Shown here: piece after piece, positions 33,605 through 42,083 of the stretch | Layout: each line of letters starts with the position of its first letter | Position numbering within the stretch: position 1 is the stretch's first letter | NCBI GenBank assembly: GCA_050008495.1 | Contig: JBEKMN010000013.1 | Span: 7,885 to 71,884, forward strand | Direction: 5' to 3' | Origin: CAVROP01 sp050008495 | GTDB taxonomy: Bacteria; Acidobacteriota; Terriglobia; UBA7540 | DNA length: 64,000 bases | The notes under the pieces: model-generated | What the model saw: only the letters and a program-made list of their open reading frames with translations | Told to the model about the DNA's origin: nothing | The model's database searches: none | Translations under genes and position numbers: made by a program

Positions 33605-33648
33605 CACCACCCCTAACCCCTCCTCCTGCGAGGAGGGGAACCGGGTAG
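33605..33648. repeat. Copy of the CACCACCCCTAACCCC palindrome family
   Basis: CACCACCCCTAACCCCTCC followed by TCCTGCGAGGAGGGGAACC. It is related to the rplU-rpmA palindrome and to the insertion in nadD. Confidence 0.65.
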
Positions 33649-33700
33649 TTCCCTGCCGTGGATAAGGCGCGCAGAGGTGGTTGATCCTCTCGACCGGTCC

Positions 33701-33874
33701 TTTGTTTTCATAGACATTCTCGCTTTGTTCCGTCGAATTCAAGTCGAGAAGTCGAGAGTCGAGGGTTGAGGAGCGACAAATCGTCAACATCCGACCCGAT
33801 CTCTTGAATTGGCCCCACAACTCCTCACCTCCTGGACTCCCCAACCCCTCGACTGTTTGTTTTCATAGACATTC
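33701..33874. repeat. Word-type hairpin bracketed by 19-bp direct repeats
   Basis: TTTGTTTTCATAGACATTC occurs exactly at 33701-33719 and 33856-33874. Between them are words GTCGAGAAGTCGAGAGTCGAGGG (33743-33766) and a complementary-type arm CTCCTCACCTCCTGGACTCC, CCAACCCCTCGAC (33823-33853). The direct repeats look like a target duplication, or recombination around the hairpin. The remaining spacer 33875-34208 shows no gene. Confidence 0.75.
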
Positions 33875-34208
33875 CCGGATCGTTCGTCAAAAAATGCAAT
33901 CGCTCTTGTGGCAGGGGATTGCAATCCGCAGGATCTCCGACAAAATCGGCCTGTGGGTCGGCTTGCTGCTTTTGTGGGATTGGTTGCGACCTGCGAGAGC
34001 CCGGAGCGCGGAGGGAGACACCCCCCGGCCTCGATCGCGACCGACTATGACCTTGAAACATCACGTTCCCTGCAACCCCAGTGAGGGATCTTACCATCGT
34101 AGCCTATGGTTTGTCAAGAGACAGAAAGTCAGAGTCGGCAGGAGGGCCTGAGTCTCCCTCTGCCGGCGACGTGAGCAGGGTTGGGCAATACCGATGTAGA
34201 AACTCACT

Positions 34209-34229
34209 GGGCGGCCACGGGGGCCGCCC
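34209..34229 (-). terminator. Hairpin after the IPT/TIG lipoprotein gene
   Basis: GGGCGGCC (34209-34216) pairs with GGCCGCCC (34222-34229), 25 bp past the stop at 34254. A second imperfect stem (GGCAGGAGGG/CCCTCTGCC) lies at 34138-34167. Neither has a strong U-tract. Confidence 0.4.
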
Positions 34230-34253
34230 CCGGGACGCGGTTGTCGCACCTTC

Positions 34254-37200
34254 CTAATGGCTAGGATCGGTGACGGTGACGCTGAACGAAACGGTCTTCG
34301 ACGCATCGGTGTTGCTGACCGCGGTAACGTCGAACGTCGCCGGGGTGGGCACGGAAGGGGGCGCGGTATAAGTGAACGAGCTGCCGGAACCGGATACACT
34401 TCCGAAAGCTGCGGCCCCCGCACTGCCGCTCTGGATGCCATTGAGGAGCCAGGTAACCCCGGTGTTGGTCGCGTTGGTCACCGAGACGGTGATCGGCACC
34501 TCCGCGTTGGTGGCCACAGTTTGCGCGGCGGTGGGTTCAGTAAGCGAAATTGCCACGTTATCCGGGGTTGATGGTCCGAACAGGATGAACGTCGGATAGG
34601 TGTTGCCGATGTCTGTAGCGATCAGAAAACTGGTGGAGTTGATCGCGATACCAAACGTCTCAGCGGCTGCCGTGGGAGTGCTTTGCGTCGTCATGATCCC
34701 GTAAGCGCCGAAAGACGCCAGTTGCTCGGTGAACTGATCGGCCAACTCATCGCTGGGGTTAACGTTGGCTTTGTCGCCCAAGATAAAGATATTGGGGAAC
34801 GTCGTGCTGTTCTGCAAGTCGATCAGGTAGTTTTCGGCCCGGCTGTTTTGGTTCACAACCTCCGTGGTGCCGCCAAAGAATGCTCCGGCCATCGTCGTGG
34901 GGCTGAAACCGCCGGTCGGGGCATTCTGCAGGAAGGCCAGCCCGCCTTGCACGTGAGCGTCATCACTCAAGAGGACGGCTTGGGAGTTCGAGATAAGGTA
35001 GGCAAGCGGCGGGTCCGGACAGCTCCCGGCGGCGTTGATGAACATGTGGCCATTTGAAGAGACGGTGTAGGTGCAGGTGGCAGGAGTTTCTCCCGTTGAC
35101 CCGGCTTCGTCCACGTAAGCCTCGATGACGATCGAGGTGCCGGTGCCATCGGCTTCGAAGTAGCCGAATTCCATCCATCCTCCCGTGCTGCCGTCCACCC
35201 CGCTCTGATACCAGGCGTAGTTGCCGGCGACGCTGCCGGTGGTAAACGACCCGGCGCCGGTCTGAAGATATGATTCGCCCGCCGTGATGATGTCGTTGGC
35301 GATATCGTAAGTCACACTCAGCAGGAGGGCCTGATTGGCGGAGACCATGTACTCCGCGTTTTCACTCGCAACTCCCGAGACGGTGGTTGATTGAGTGAAG
35401 CGTCCGTTGGCGTCCGGAGCAGTGTAGCTCCCCACGGTGCCAGAGAGGGTGACGTTGCTATATGCCCCGCCGTCGTTGCAAGTCTGGTCCAGGCCACCGA
35501 CGTTGCCGGCGCCGCCGTCGGTTTCCGTCCGCGTCAATACCCCCGCACAGGCGATGCGCGTACCGTTGCTTGAATCCCAGCCTGATACCAAGTGCGCGAA
35601 ATTGCCCGCCGGTCCGGCACTGAAAGCGGAAGTGGTTTGCTGCAGAATCTGGCCGGAAGCAATAAACGAGCTGGTGCCGGCGGGATCGAACTCATTGATC
35701 CGCCCCTGGGTAGCCACGCCGGAGGAGAGAGCCCCCAAAGTGAAGCGGGTGGTGAAGGTCGTCCCGGTGGCAGTGACAAACGTGGCGCAACCGCGGTTGC
35801 TCGCCCCCACCGTGTAGGAACTGCCCGCGGCAGTAATGGTGGTGTGGGTCTCGGAGGCAGCCCCGGCGGTGTTGATGTCGACTTCCCCGCCCGCGATGCC
35901 GCCGGTTCCGTTGAAGGTCAGTGAGCCGACGACGGCTTGGAAGCCGCTGCCGTTGTACCCGAGCAGATTGAAGGCGTACTGTCCTAGGAGGACCGATTCA
36001 TTCCCGGCCTCGCAGACGGAAATGGTGTCGTTTCCAATCGCCATAGCGATCGAGAGGGAAGTGGCCGTCGCGGATTTTGTATCCGTCACCTGCAAGGTCA
36101 CGGAGGCCGATCCCGTGCCTCCGACAGGCACACCTGAAATCACTCCCGTGCTGGTGTTCAGGCTCAGGCCGAGAGGCAGCGCGCCGGCAGAGACGCTCCA
36201 CGTGTAAGGCGGAGCGCCGCCGGTCGCCTCGGCCTGCCCGGCGTAAGCTACTCCCAGAAACACGTTGGGCAAGATCGTCGTGGTCACGCTCAGGGCACCA
36301 GAGCTGACGGTGAAGTTCACCTGGTTCGAAGCGCCTCCGCCCGGCGCGGGATTCGTGACCACGACGGGGTAGCCGCCTGCCGTGGCCTGGTCACTCGCGC
36401 TGAGCATAATCGTCAACTGCGCCGAGCTTACGAAGGTCGCGGTATGAGTTACGCCGTTATACGTCACGGTCGAGGCGGTGATGAAGCCTGTACCATTGAT
36501 GGTCAGGGTTTGAGCTGCCGCCCCGGCGTTGGCAGAGGAAGGCGACAAACTTGAAATCGCCGGCACAGGATTGTTCGTGCTGCTGACCGTAAAGTTAAAG
36601 GCGTTCGAACCGCCCCCACCCGGCGCCGGGTTGATCACCACCACCGGGTATGTTCCGGCCGTGCCTTGGTCGCTCGCACTCAGCATAATTGTCAATTGCG
36701 TCGAGCTTACGAACGTCGCCGCATGGGCAACTCCGTTATACGTCACGACGGAGGAAGCGATGAAGCCTGTACCATTGATGGTCAAGGTTTGAGCGGCCGC
36801 CCCCGCAATTACGGAGGAAGGCGACAAACTTGAAATCGTTGGCACAGGGTTGTTCACGCTGCTCACCGTAAAGTTTACCGAGTTTGAAGCGCCCCCGCCC
36901 GGCGCCGGGTTGGTCGCCACCACCGGGTACGTTCCCACCGTGGCTTGGTCGGCGGCACTAAGCATGATCTTCAATTGCGTCGAGCTCACAAAGGTCGCCG
37001 TGTGCGCCACCCCGTTGTAAGTCACCATCGAGGTTGAAACGAAGTTCGTCCCATTGATGGTCAGGGCTTCAGCGGCTGTACCCGCCGCGGCGGAACTCGG
37101 GGAGAGGCTTGAGATCGTAGGTGTGGGATTGTTCACCGTGAAGGTCTGTGTGTTGGAAGTTCCGCCGCCGGGAGATGGGTTGGTCACCACCACCGCGAAG

Positions 37201-37769
37201 GTTCCCGCCGTGGCTTGGTCCGCAGCGCTCAGTTGAATCGTCAAATGGGATGAGCTCACCAACGTCGCGGTCTGCGCCACGCCGTTGTAAGTCACCGTGG
37301 AGTTGGAAACAAAGTTCGTCCCATTGATCGTTAAGGTTTGCGCCGCCGCTCCGGCCTCCGCGGAGGAAGGAGACAGCGCCGTAATGGTGGGCGTGGGGTT
37401 GTTCACGGTGAAGTTCACGGAATTCGAAGCTCCCCCGCCGGGAGAGGGATTGGCCACCACGACGGCGTAAGTTCCGGCGGTGGCTTGGTCCGAGGCACCC
37501 AGTTGAATCGTCAACTGGGATGAGCTCACAAACGTCGCGGTGTGCGCCACGCCGTTGTAAGTCACCGTCGAACTGGAAAGGAAATTCGACCCGTTGATGG
37601 TGAGAGTCTGCGCCGCTGCCCCCGCCGTGGTGGAAGAGGGAGACAGGGTTGTGATGGCCGGGACGAGGTTGTTCATGATCGTCGAAGCTCCGCCGCAACC
37701 TGTCACGAGGATGAGCAAGCCGCAAATAATCCAGAGAACGTATCCTTCCTGAAGAAGCCGTCGCTTCAT
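34254..37769 (-). CDS. Secreted lipoprotein with five tandem IPT/TIG domains and Ig-like domains
   Basis: 1171 residues from ATG 37769 (GGAGGG upstream; the ATG at 37784 overlaps this site). The N-terminal VLWIICGLLILVTGC is a lipoprotein signal with Cys25. Five near-identical domains of about 90 residues follow, each patterned as SLSPSS..AGAAAQTLTINGTNF...VTYNGVAHTATFVSS.QLTI.L...DQATAGTYPVVVTNPAPGGG. Next is a putative Ig domain (GGAPPYTWSVSAGALPLGLSL), then a large acidobacterial-type beta region with no recognised domain, and a C-terminal Big/IPT-like domain (GVTWLLNGIQSGS ... SVTVTDPSH). It is probably surface-exposed, for adhesion or polymer binding. The repeats are similar at DNA level, implying recent duplication or gene conversion. 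Confidence 0.85.
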   Translation of the reverse strand: MKRRLLQEGYVLWIICGLLILVTGCGGASTIMNNLVPAITTLSPSSTTAGAAAQTLTINGSNFLSSSTVTYNGVAHTATFVSSSQLTIQLGASDQATAGTYAVVVANPSPGGGASNSVNFTVNNPTPTITALSPSSAEAGAAAQTLTINGTNFVSNSTVTYNGVAQTATLVSSSHLTIQLSAADQATAGTFAVVVTNPSPGGGTSNTQTFTVNNPTPTISSLSPSSAAAGTAAEALTINGTNFVSTSMVTYNGVAHTATFVSSTQLKIMLSAADQATVGTYPVVATNPAPGGGASNSVNFTVSSVNNPVPTISSLSPSSVIAGAAAQTLTINGTGFIASSVVTYNGVAHAATFVSSTQLTIMLSASDQGTAGTYPVVVINPAPGGGGSNAFNFTVSSTNNPVPAISSLSPSSANAGAAAQTLTINGTGFITASTVTYNGVTHTATFVSSAQLTIMLSASDQATAGGYPVVVTNPAPGGGASNQVNFTVSSGALSVTTTILPNVFLGVAYAGQAEATGGAPPYTWSVSAGALPLGLSLNTSTGVISGVPVGGTGSASVTLQVTDTKSATATSLSIAMAIGNDTISVCEAGNESVLLGQYAFNLLGYNGSGFQAVVGSLTFNGTGGIAGGEVDINTAGAASETHTTITAAGSSYTVGASNRGCATFVTATGTTFTTRFTLGALSSGVATQGRINEFDPAGTSSFIASGQILQQTTSAFSAGPAGNFAHLVSGWDSSNGTRIACAGVLTRTETDGGAGNVGGLDQTCNDGGAYSNVTLSGTVGSYTAPDANGRFTQSTTVSGVASENAEYMVSANQALLLSVTYDIANDIITAGESYLQTGAGSFTTGSVAGNYAWYQSGVDGSTGGWMEFGYFEADGTGTSIVIEAYVDEAGSTGETPATCTYTVSSNGHMFINAAGSCPDPPLAYLISNSQAVLLSDDAHVQGGLAFLQNAPTGGFSPTTMAGAFFGGTTEVVNQNSRAENYLIDLQNSTTFPNIFILGDKANVNPSDELADQFTEQLASFGAYGIMTTQSTPTAAAETFGIAINSTSFLIATDIGNTYPTFILFGPSTPDNVAISLTEPTAAQTVATNAEVPITVSVTNATNTGVTWLLNGIQSGSAGAAAFGSVSGSGSSFTYTAPPSVPTPATFDVTAVSNTDASKTVSFSVTVTDPSH

Positions 37770-37926
37770 AGATACACCCTCCACGGAAATATCGGATTGG
37801 GTTGAGAAGAACCGGCCGGAGTGGCGACCTTACCTGCCGAGACGATCAACGCCCAGCAACAGGAGGTAGCGTGCGTGCAGCCACAGGAAGAAGGCTCGAA
37901 CTCCATATCATGCCCGGGGCAAGGTG

Positions 37927-37955
37927 ATGTTAGGTTGCCCTCTGCGACGTGTCAA
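37927..37955 (-). promoter_or_regulatory. Candidate promoter for the IPT/TIG lipoprotein gene
   Basis: On the minus strand TTGACA (37955-37950) and TAACAT (37932-37927) are separated by 17 bp, with a leader of about 150 nt. Confidence 0.5.
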
Positions 37956-38017
37956 GCCGAAAAGTGAGCCGCGCTAAAAACAAGGTCGCCCCGTCACGGC
38001 TTCACCCTTGTCCATCC

Positions 38018-39157
38018 CTAACTACCGGCCTGCTCGAGGATGGCGAAGTCGCCCGGGTTCCACGCCTGCGCAAGGATGTAGAATCTGCCGTTGATGCTCC
38101 GCAGAGCCGCGTTGTGGATGTGAACGAAGTTCTCGAGTCCCAGGTCTTCTTTGGGCATGATGGTCGAAATCAATCTCTCGTCCTTGAGAATATAGATTGG
38201 GGCGCCTTTCTTCTTGTCGGGGCCGTCCAGGGCGGGAACCACGCTGTAGTGTTGGTCGAGGTAGTTAATGTCGCAAGGCAGTGAGCCGGAAGGCATCTTC
38301 AGGCTGGAGAGGTAATGGCCGTAGCGGGTAAAACGGTCCAGGCGGGAATGGGGCCGGTCGGCGATGTCGAGCCGCGTCTTGCCGGGCGGCACGGTGATGC
38401 CGTGGGCGGTTCCGAACTGGCCCACGCCCTCGCCTTTTCCGCCGAAGGCCAAATCGTTCCACGCGGCTTCGAAGCGGTTTTCGCGATTGATGCGCGCCGT
38501 CAGGACATAATCGAGATTGCAATACCCGGTGGTGACGTAATACAAGCCGTTCAAGAATTCAACCGCGGTAGGAGCGAAATTCCCTCCGCCCAGAAAATAG
38601 TCGCGAATCTCCGGATGCTCGAATTCGACAGCAGCGGTGGGAGCATCGAGAGCATTTACGAGTTTTCCATCCAGGGTAGTTGTAAAAACCTTGCCGGCAT
38701 CATTCGCGGGGAAGGTCAAATAGGGGGATCCGTCCGCGTCGTACCAAATGGTCGTGTCGTGGAGGTTAAGGTTCCGCATTTCATCCGGAGTGTCGACCAG
38801 ACTGATCGTCTTCAAGTCGGAACTGACCTGGAGAATCCCGGCTCCGGGAAGGGCGAAGTAAGTCTGCTCTTTGCCTGCGCGGCGGTCGACGGCGAAACCT
38901 CCGTGAGCGTTCACCAATACCTTGCGGGCCTCCGGCGGCAGTCGTTCGGAAGTGTAGAGGACGCGGAACTTCATCTCCCCCTGGCCGCTGATGCCCGGCG
39001 CTCGATCCGCATTTGCCCCGGGCGGAGTAGCCGATGATGACGGCGACCCTCCTCCCGGACGCGGAACATGAGGGTGCGCATGGAGAGAATTCAGACTCCG
39101 CGCAATACCGGCTGAAGCGAGTAAACCGTAGAGCATGTTTCTTCTCAAGATTCGCAT
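38018..39157 (-). CDS. Exported beta-propeller-like hypothetical protein
   Basis: 379 residues from ATG 39157 (CAGGAGCCC upstream). The N-terminus (MRILRRNMLYGLLASAGIARS) has a twin-arginine-like export signal followed by a proline/serine-rich linker. The rest shows repeating strand patterns such as VLVNAHGGFAVDRRAGKEQTYFALPG, DTTIWYDADGSPYLTFPAND and GGNFAPTAVEFLNGLYYVTTGYCNLDYVL, suggesting an NHL or six-bladed propeller fold. No catalytic motif was recognised. It precedes the IPT/TIG gene on the same strand by 249 bp, but that gene has its own promoter. Confidence 0.65.
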   Translation of the reverse strand: MRILRRNMLYGLLASAGIARSLNSLHAHPHVPRPGGGSPSSSATPPGANADRAPGISGQGEMKFRVLYTSERLPPEARKVLVNAHGGFAVDRRAGKEQTYFALPGAGILQVSSDLKTISLVDTPDEMRNLNLHDTTIWYDADGSPYLTFPANDAGKVFTTTLDGKLVNALDAPTAAVEFEHPEIRDYFLGGGNFAPTAVEFLNGLYYVTTGYCNLDYVLTARINRENRFEAAWNDLAFGGKGEGVGQFGTAHGITVPPGKTRLDIADRPHSRLDRFTRYGHYLSSLKMPSGSLPCDINYLDQHYSVVPALDGPDKKKGAPIYILKDERLISTIMPKEDLGLENFVHIHNAALRSINGRFYILAQAWNPGDFAILEQAGS

Positions 39158-39180
39158 TGGGCTCCTGTCAGGTGGTGTTC

Positions 39181-39436
39181 TCGTTCTTCAGCCCCGAACG
39201 GGCGAGCTACCAAAGCCCAGGCCACCGGCCTGGGTCAAGGAGTTTAGCCACACTCCGGCAAGCCCTGAAAGGGCGTGATATGCCCACGCCTTAGGCCTGG
39301 GACAGTGTCGAGCGTTATCGCGGCCCGTATTTCGCCCCTTCAGGGCTGGCCACAAGAATCTGCGTGCCCTTGGACCCAGGCCTGTTGGCCTGGGCTGTGC
39401 TAGACCGCCCCTTTGGGGCTCAATACGCCGTTCCAA
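39181..39436. repeat. Cluster of REP-like palindromes
   Basis: Several short stems are joined: CCCCGAACGGGCGAGC, GCCCAGGCCACCGGCCTGGG, AGCCCTGAAAGGGCG, CGCCCCTTCAGGGCTGG, CCCAGGCCTGTTGGCCTGGG and GCCCCTTTGGGGC. The left half mirrors the right half, so the whole block is an inverted pair. It separates the propeller-like gene from the PPC gene and could be a RAYT substrate of another subfamily. Confidence 0.85.
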
Positions 39437-39439
39437 AAC

Positions 39440-41827
39440 TCAATGCCGCGATGCAACGCTCGTCCCTTCTGCTTTGCCTTCCACGCGAAGCATGATCGGC
39501 GGGGAGGGGTGCTGCGTGGTAGCGTTGGACTCAACATTGGCCAGCACGTAAATCGGCTGAACGATCGGCTTGGCCCAATCCGCGGCGCGCAGCTTGAAAG
39601 TTGCGTCACTCTGATTCTCCGGCACCAGAATCCCGTTCAGGCCCAGGTTTACAACCCGGACGCCGGGAGGCAGGTTCACCACGTCGCACGGTACTCGCCC
39701 CTTGAATCCGTTTCTTCGCTCCACGTGCAGAGACACACTCACCTCTTTATCCGGGGCAATAGCCACCTGTTCGGGTTCGGTCCGCACCGCCACGTCCGGA
39801 GGAGGGATTATCGACGCCACCTGCAGAACCTTGTCAGCGCTCGTCCGGCGCGTAATGGCGCAGCCGTTCACGACAGCGTGCCCCTCAATTTCGAAGTGCG
39901 CCGGCGGGGAGTCCGGATTCGAGCCCTGCGCGGCGCTCAAGACGACCACGGTTGAATCCTCTCCCGCAGCGATCTCCGCCTTGCTCGCCGTGAGGCCTTG
40001 GGGCAGACCTTTGACTTCGATTTCGATCGGGCCTTCGTAACCCTGTAACCGGTTGACGGAGACGGTCATCGGCGTCGATCCTCCCAGGGGGATGTTGGGG
40101 TTATCAGGATTGGCCACCAGAGTGAAGTCGGGCGCAGCTTCGCGAATCGTCAACCGATACGCAAAGCCGGGGCCGCCCAGGTTGCGGACGTCCTTGAGGT
40201 GAACAAGATAGTCCCCATCGGCGGGCGCATCGAAATCCAACCGCGAATCGGCGCCGTAACCGGGCCCGCCGTCGTCGTTCCGCTCGGTGAGATGGAACAC
40301 AGGGAGACCGTTCGCCGGAAGCTCAGCGTCCGGGGGGAGGATTTGCGCCTTGTAGACCGTTGTATTCAACGGGCGGAGACTTGGAGAAGTACCCAGCCAC
40401 GTGAACCGCTGTCCTTCAAACCCTTTCAGAATAACGTCGGCGTCGGGTTGGTCGGGGATATACGCAATCTGGTCTAACTCATCGCCGACCATCAGGTAAT
40501 CGTTCTCGTGGAGCCCGGTGGTAGAAACCAACCTTATTCCTTCGCTTCGCGAATCCCGGTCCGCCAGTGTGGTTTGGGTCTGGTAAAGGCAACGAACCGT
40601 GGCGCGCGGCACGTCGTTGCCCCGCGAGTCGAGCACTTCGACAACGGAATCGAGAGGCGAACCAAGCCGGGCGGCCGCCACCTCGATCACAAGGCGCTGG
40701 CCCTTACCGGCGTGGATGCGAAAGAAATCGTCGTCGTCGTGCTTCGCGGCGCTCGGGTTATCAATGTGACCATTGATGGTGACGGGGATGGGAACTGCCT
40801 CGGCTTGCGACGGCGTATCGTTGGGCTCTTTCTCGAAAACCTCGGGCAGGTCACCCACGCCAACGCGGGGCTTATTCAGGAGCGGACCGGAGGGCGTCGC
40901 TACCACCAGCGGAAGAGTCGTCCAACCATCGACACGCGCAGGTGGCCGGACTTCGACTTGCTTCACGCCGCCAAGGTTGACCCCCTCAATGGACACCGCC
41001 GCCGGCTTGCCCGCGGGGACGCCAAGGGGGAACCAACCGGTGACGTACGGGAGAGGACCCGCATTGAGCCTATAGAAATAATTCCAGCCGCCTTTTTCCT
41101 CGCGATCAGAAATCGAGATCGTGTATTTGCCTTCCATCGGCAGCTTGGCCACCAAGATCGCATCGGGCTCGCGCAGGTATTCTCCGGCACGCGCAATCTC
41201 CCCGCCGGAAGAGTCGCGCAGGACGAGCAGCGATTCGAGTTGCGAGTCCAACCTTGATGCCACAACTTGAAACACCATCTCCTGGCCGGCCTTACCCTCA
41301 AAGCTGTAGCCATTCACTTCGCCCACCGTGGAAACTGCGCCAACGATAGTGGCCGGCAGTTCGACTTGCTGCGGATCAGAAGAATTGCGTTGCTGCTGGA
41401 CCTCCTTCAGCGATCCGACGTCCAGCGGCAGCATGTTCGATGTACCGTTGGGCGTTTGAATGCGGAACCAATGGAACCCCGGCTCCACGTCTTTGGAAAC
41501 GGTGAGTTCCACTCGGGCTTCGGACTTTACCCCCAGCGGCACCGCAGCCTCCAGGTCCACGCCAGCTCGCGCCGCCTTGATCTCTTCATGAATCGCTGCA
41601 ACGTTTAGTATCTTCGCCGTGAAACCGGGAGCATCAAAGAGCACGGCGCGCGCCGCCATGAGCCCTCGACCTTCGAGTTTGAAATTGGCGGTTGTGCCGC
41701 GCTCCATTCCCGCCGGCGAGATGCGCGCGAGAGCGGGCGGGATGACGGGTTCGTCGGCAAAAACCAGCAGCGCTGGCGCCAGAAGTGCCGCCGCTATGAA
41801 AACAACCTTCACACCGCTTGTTTGCAT
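39440..41827 (-). CDS. Secreted planctomycete-type PPC (pre-peptidase C-terminal) domain protein
   Basis: 795 residues. The signal peptide is MQTSGVKVVFIAAALLAPAL ending LVFADEP. IPT-like strands (ALARISPAGMERGTTANFKLEGRGL), a first PPC-like domain (VNGYSFEGKAGQEMVFQVVASRLDSQLESLLVLRD) and a second (EKEPNDTPSQAEAVPIPVTINGHID ... DDFFRIHAGKGQRLVIEVAAARLGSPLDSVVEVLD) follow, then beta-sandwich modules to the end. It has no enzyme motif. Such proteins accompany DUF1501/DUF1553 and cytochrome-type genes, as here, where it is the last of four minus-strand genes. A role in binding or presenting substrate at the cell surface is inferred only. Confidence 0.75.
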   Translation of the reverse strand: MQTSGVKVVFIAAALLAPALLVFADEPVIPPALARISPAGMERGTTANFKLEGRGLMAARAVLFDAPGFTAKILNVAAIHEEIKAARAGVDLEAAVPLGVKSEARVELTVSKDVEPGFHWFRIQTPNGTSNMLPLDVGSLKEVQQQRNSSDPQQVELPATIVGAVSTVGEVNGYSFEGKAGQEMVFQVVASRLDSQLESLLVLRDSSGGEIARAGEYLREPDAILVAKLPMEGKYTISISDREEKGGWNYFYRLNAGPLPYVTGWFPLGVPAGKPAAVSIEGVNLGGVKQVEVRPPARVDGWTTLPLVVATPSGPLLNKPRVGVGDLPEVFEKEPNDTPSQAEAVPIPVTINGHIDNPSAAKHDDDDFFRIHAGKGQRLVIEVAAARLGSPLDSVVEVLDSRGNDVPRATVRCLYQTQTTLADRDSRSEGIRLVSTTGLHENDYLMVGDELDQIAYIPDQPDADVILKGFEGQRFTWLGTSPSLRPLNTTVYKAQILPPDAELPANGLPVFHLTERNDDGGPGYGADSRLDFDAPADGDYLVHLKDVRNLGGPGFAYRLTIREAAPDFTLVANPDNPNIPLGGSTPMTVSVNRLQGYEGPIEIEVKGLPQGLTASKAEIAAGEDSTVVVLSAAQGSNPDSPPAHFEIEGHAVVNGCAITRRTSADKVLQVASIIPPPDVAVRTEPEQVAIAPDKEVSVSLHVERRNGFKGRVPCDVVNLPPGVRVVNLGLNGILVPENQSDATFKLRAADWAKPIVQPIYVLANVESNATTQHPSPPIMLRVEGKAEGTSVASRH

Positions 41828-41858
41828 GAGTGAACTCCGAAGCGCCTTGCAACTTATA

Positions 41859-42083
41859 TCTGAGATTGGAAATTTCAGATTTCAGACCCGGCGCCAACCG
41901 CCTGCTTTGCCAAATCTGAGATTGGAAATTTCAGGTTTCAGATCCGGCACCAGCCGCCTGCTTTGCCAAATCTGAAATTAGAAATTCCAGACTGCAGATC
42001 CCCTGCCGACTGCCCACTGCCTACCTGCCCACTGCCGATTGCCGACCGCCTACTGCCGACTGCCTACTGCCTACTGCCTTCGG
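41859..42083. repeat. 56-bp tandem direct repeat plus octamer-word array
   Basis: A 56-bp unit starting TCTGAGATTGGAAATTTCAG and ending CCGCCTGCTTTGCCAAA occurs at 41859 and 41915, with a partial third copy at 41971. It is followed from 41999 by about ten copies of CTGCCGA/CTGCCTA/CTGCCCA words. The words continue into the cytochrome-WD40 gene and encode its last residues (GSRQ and the stop). Confidence 0.9.
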
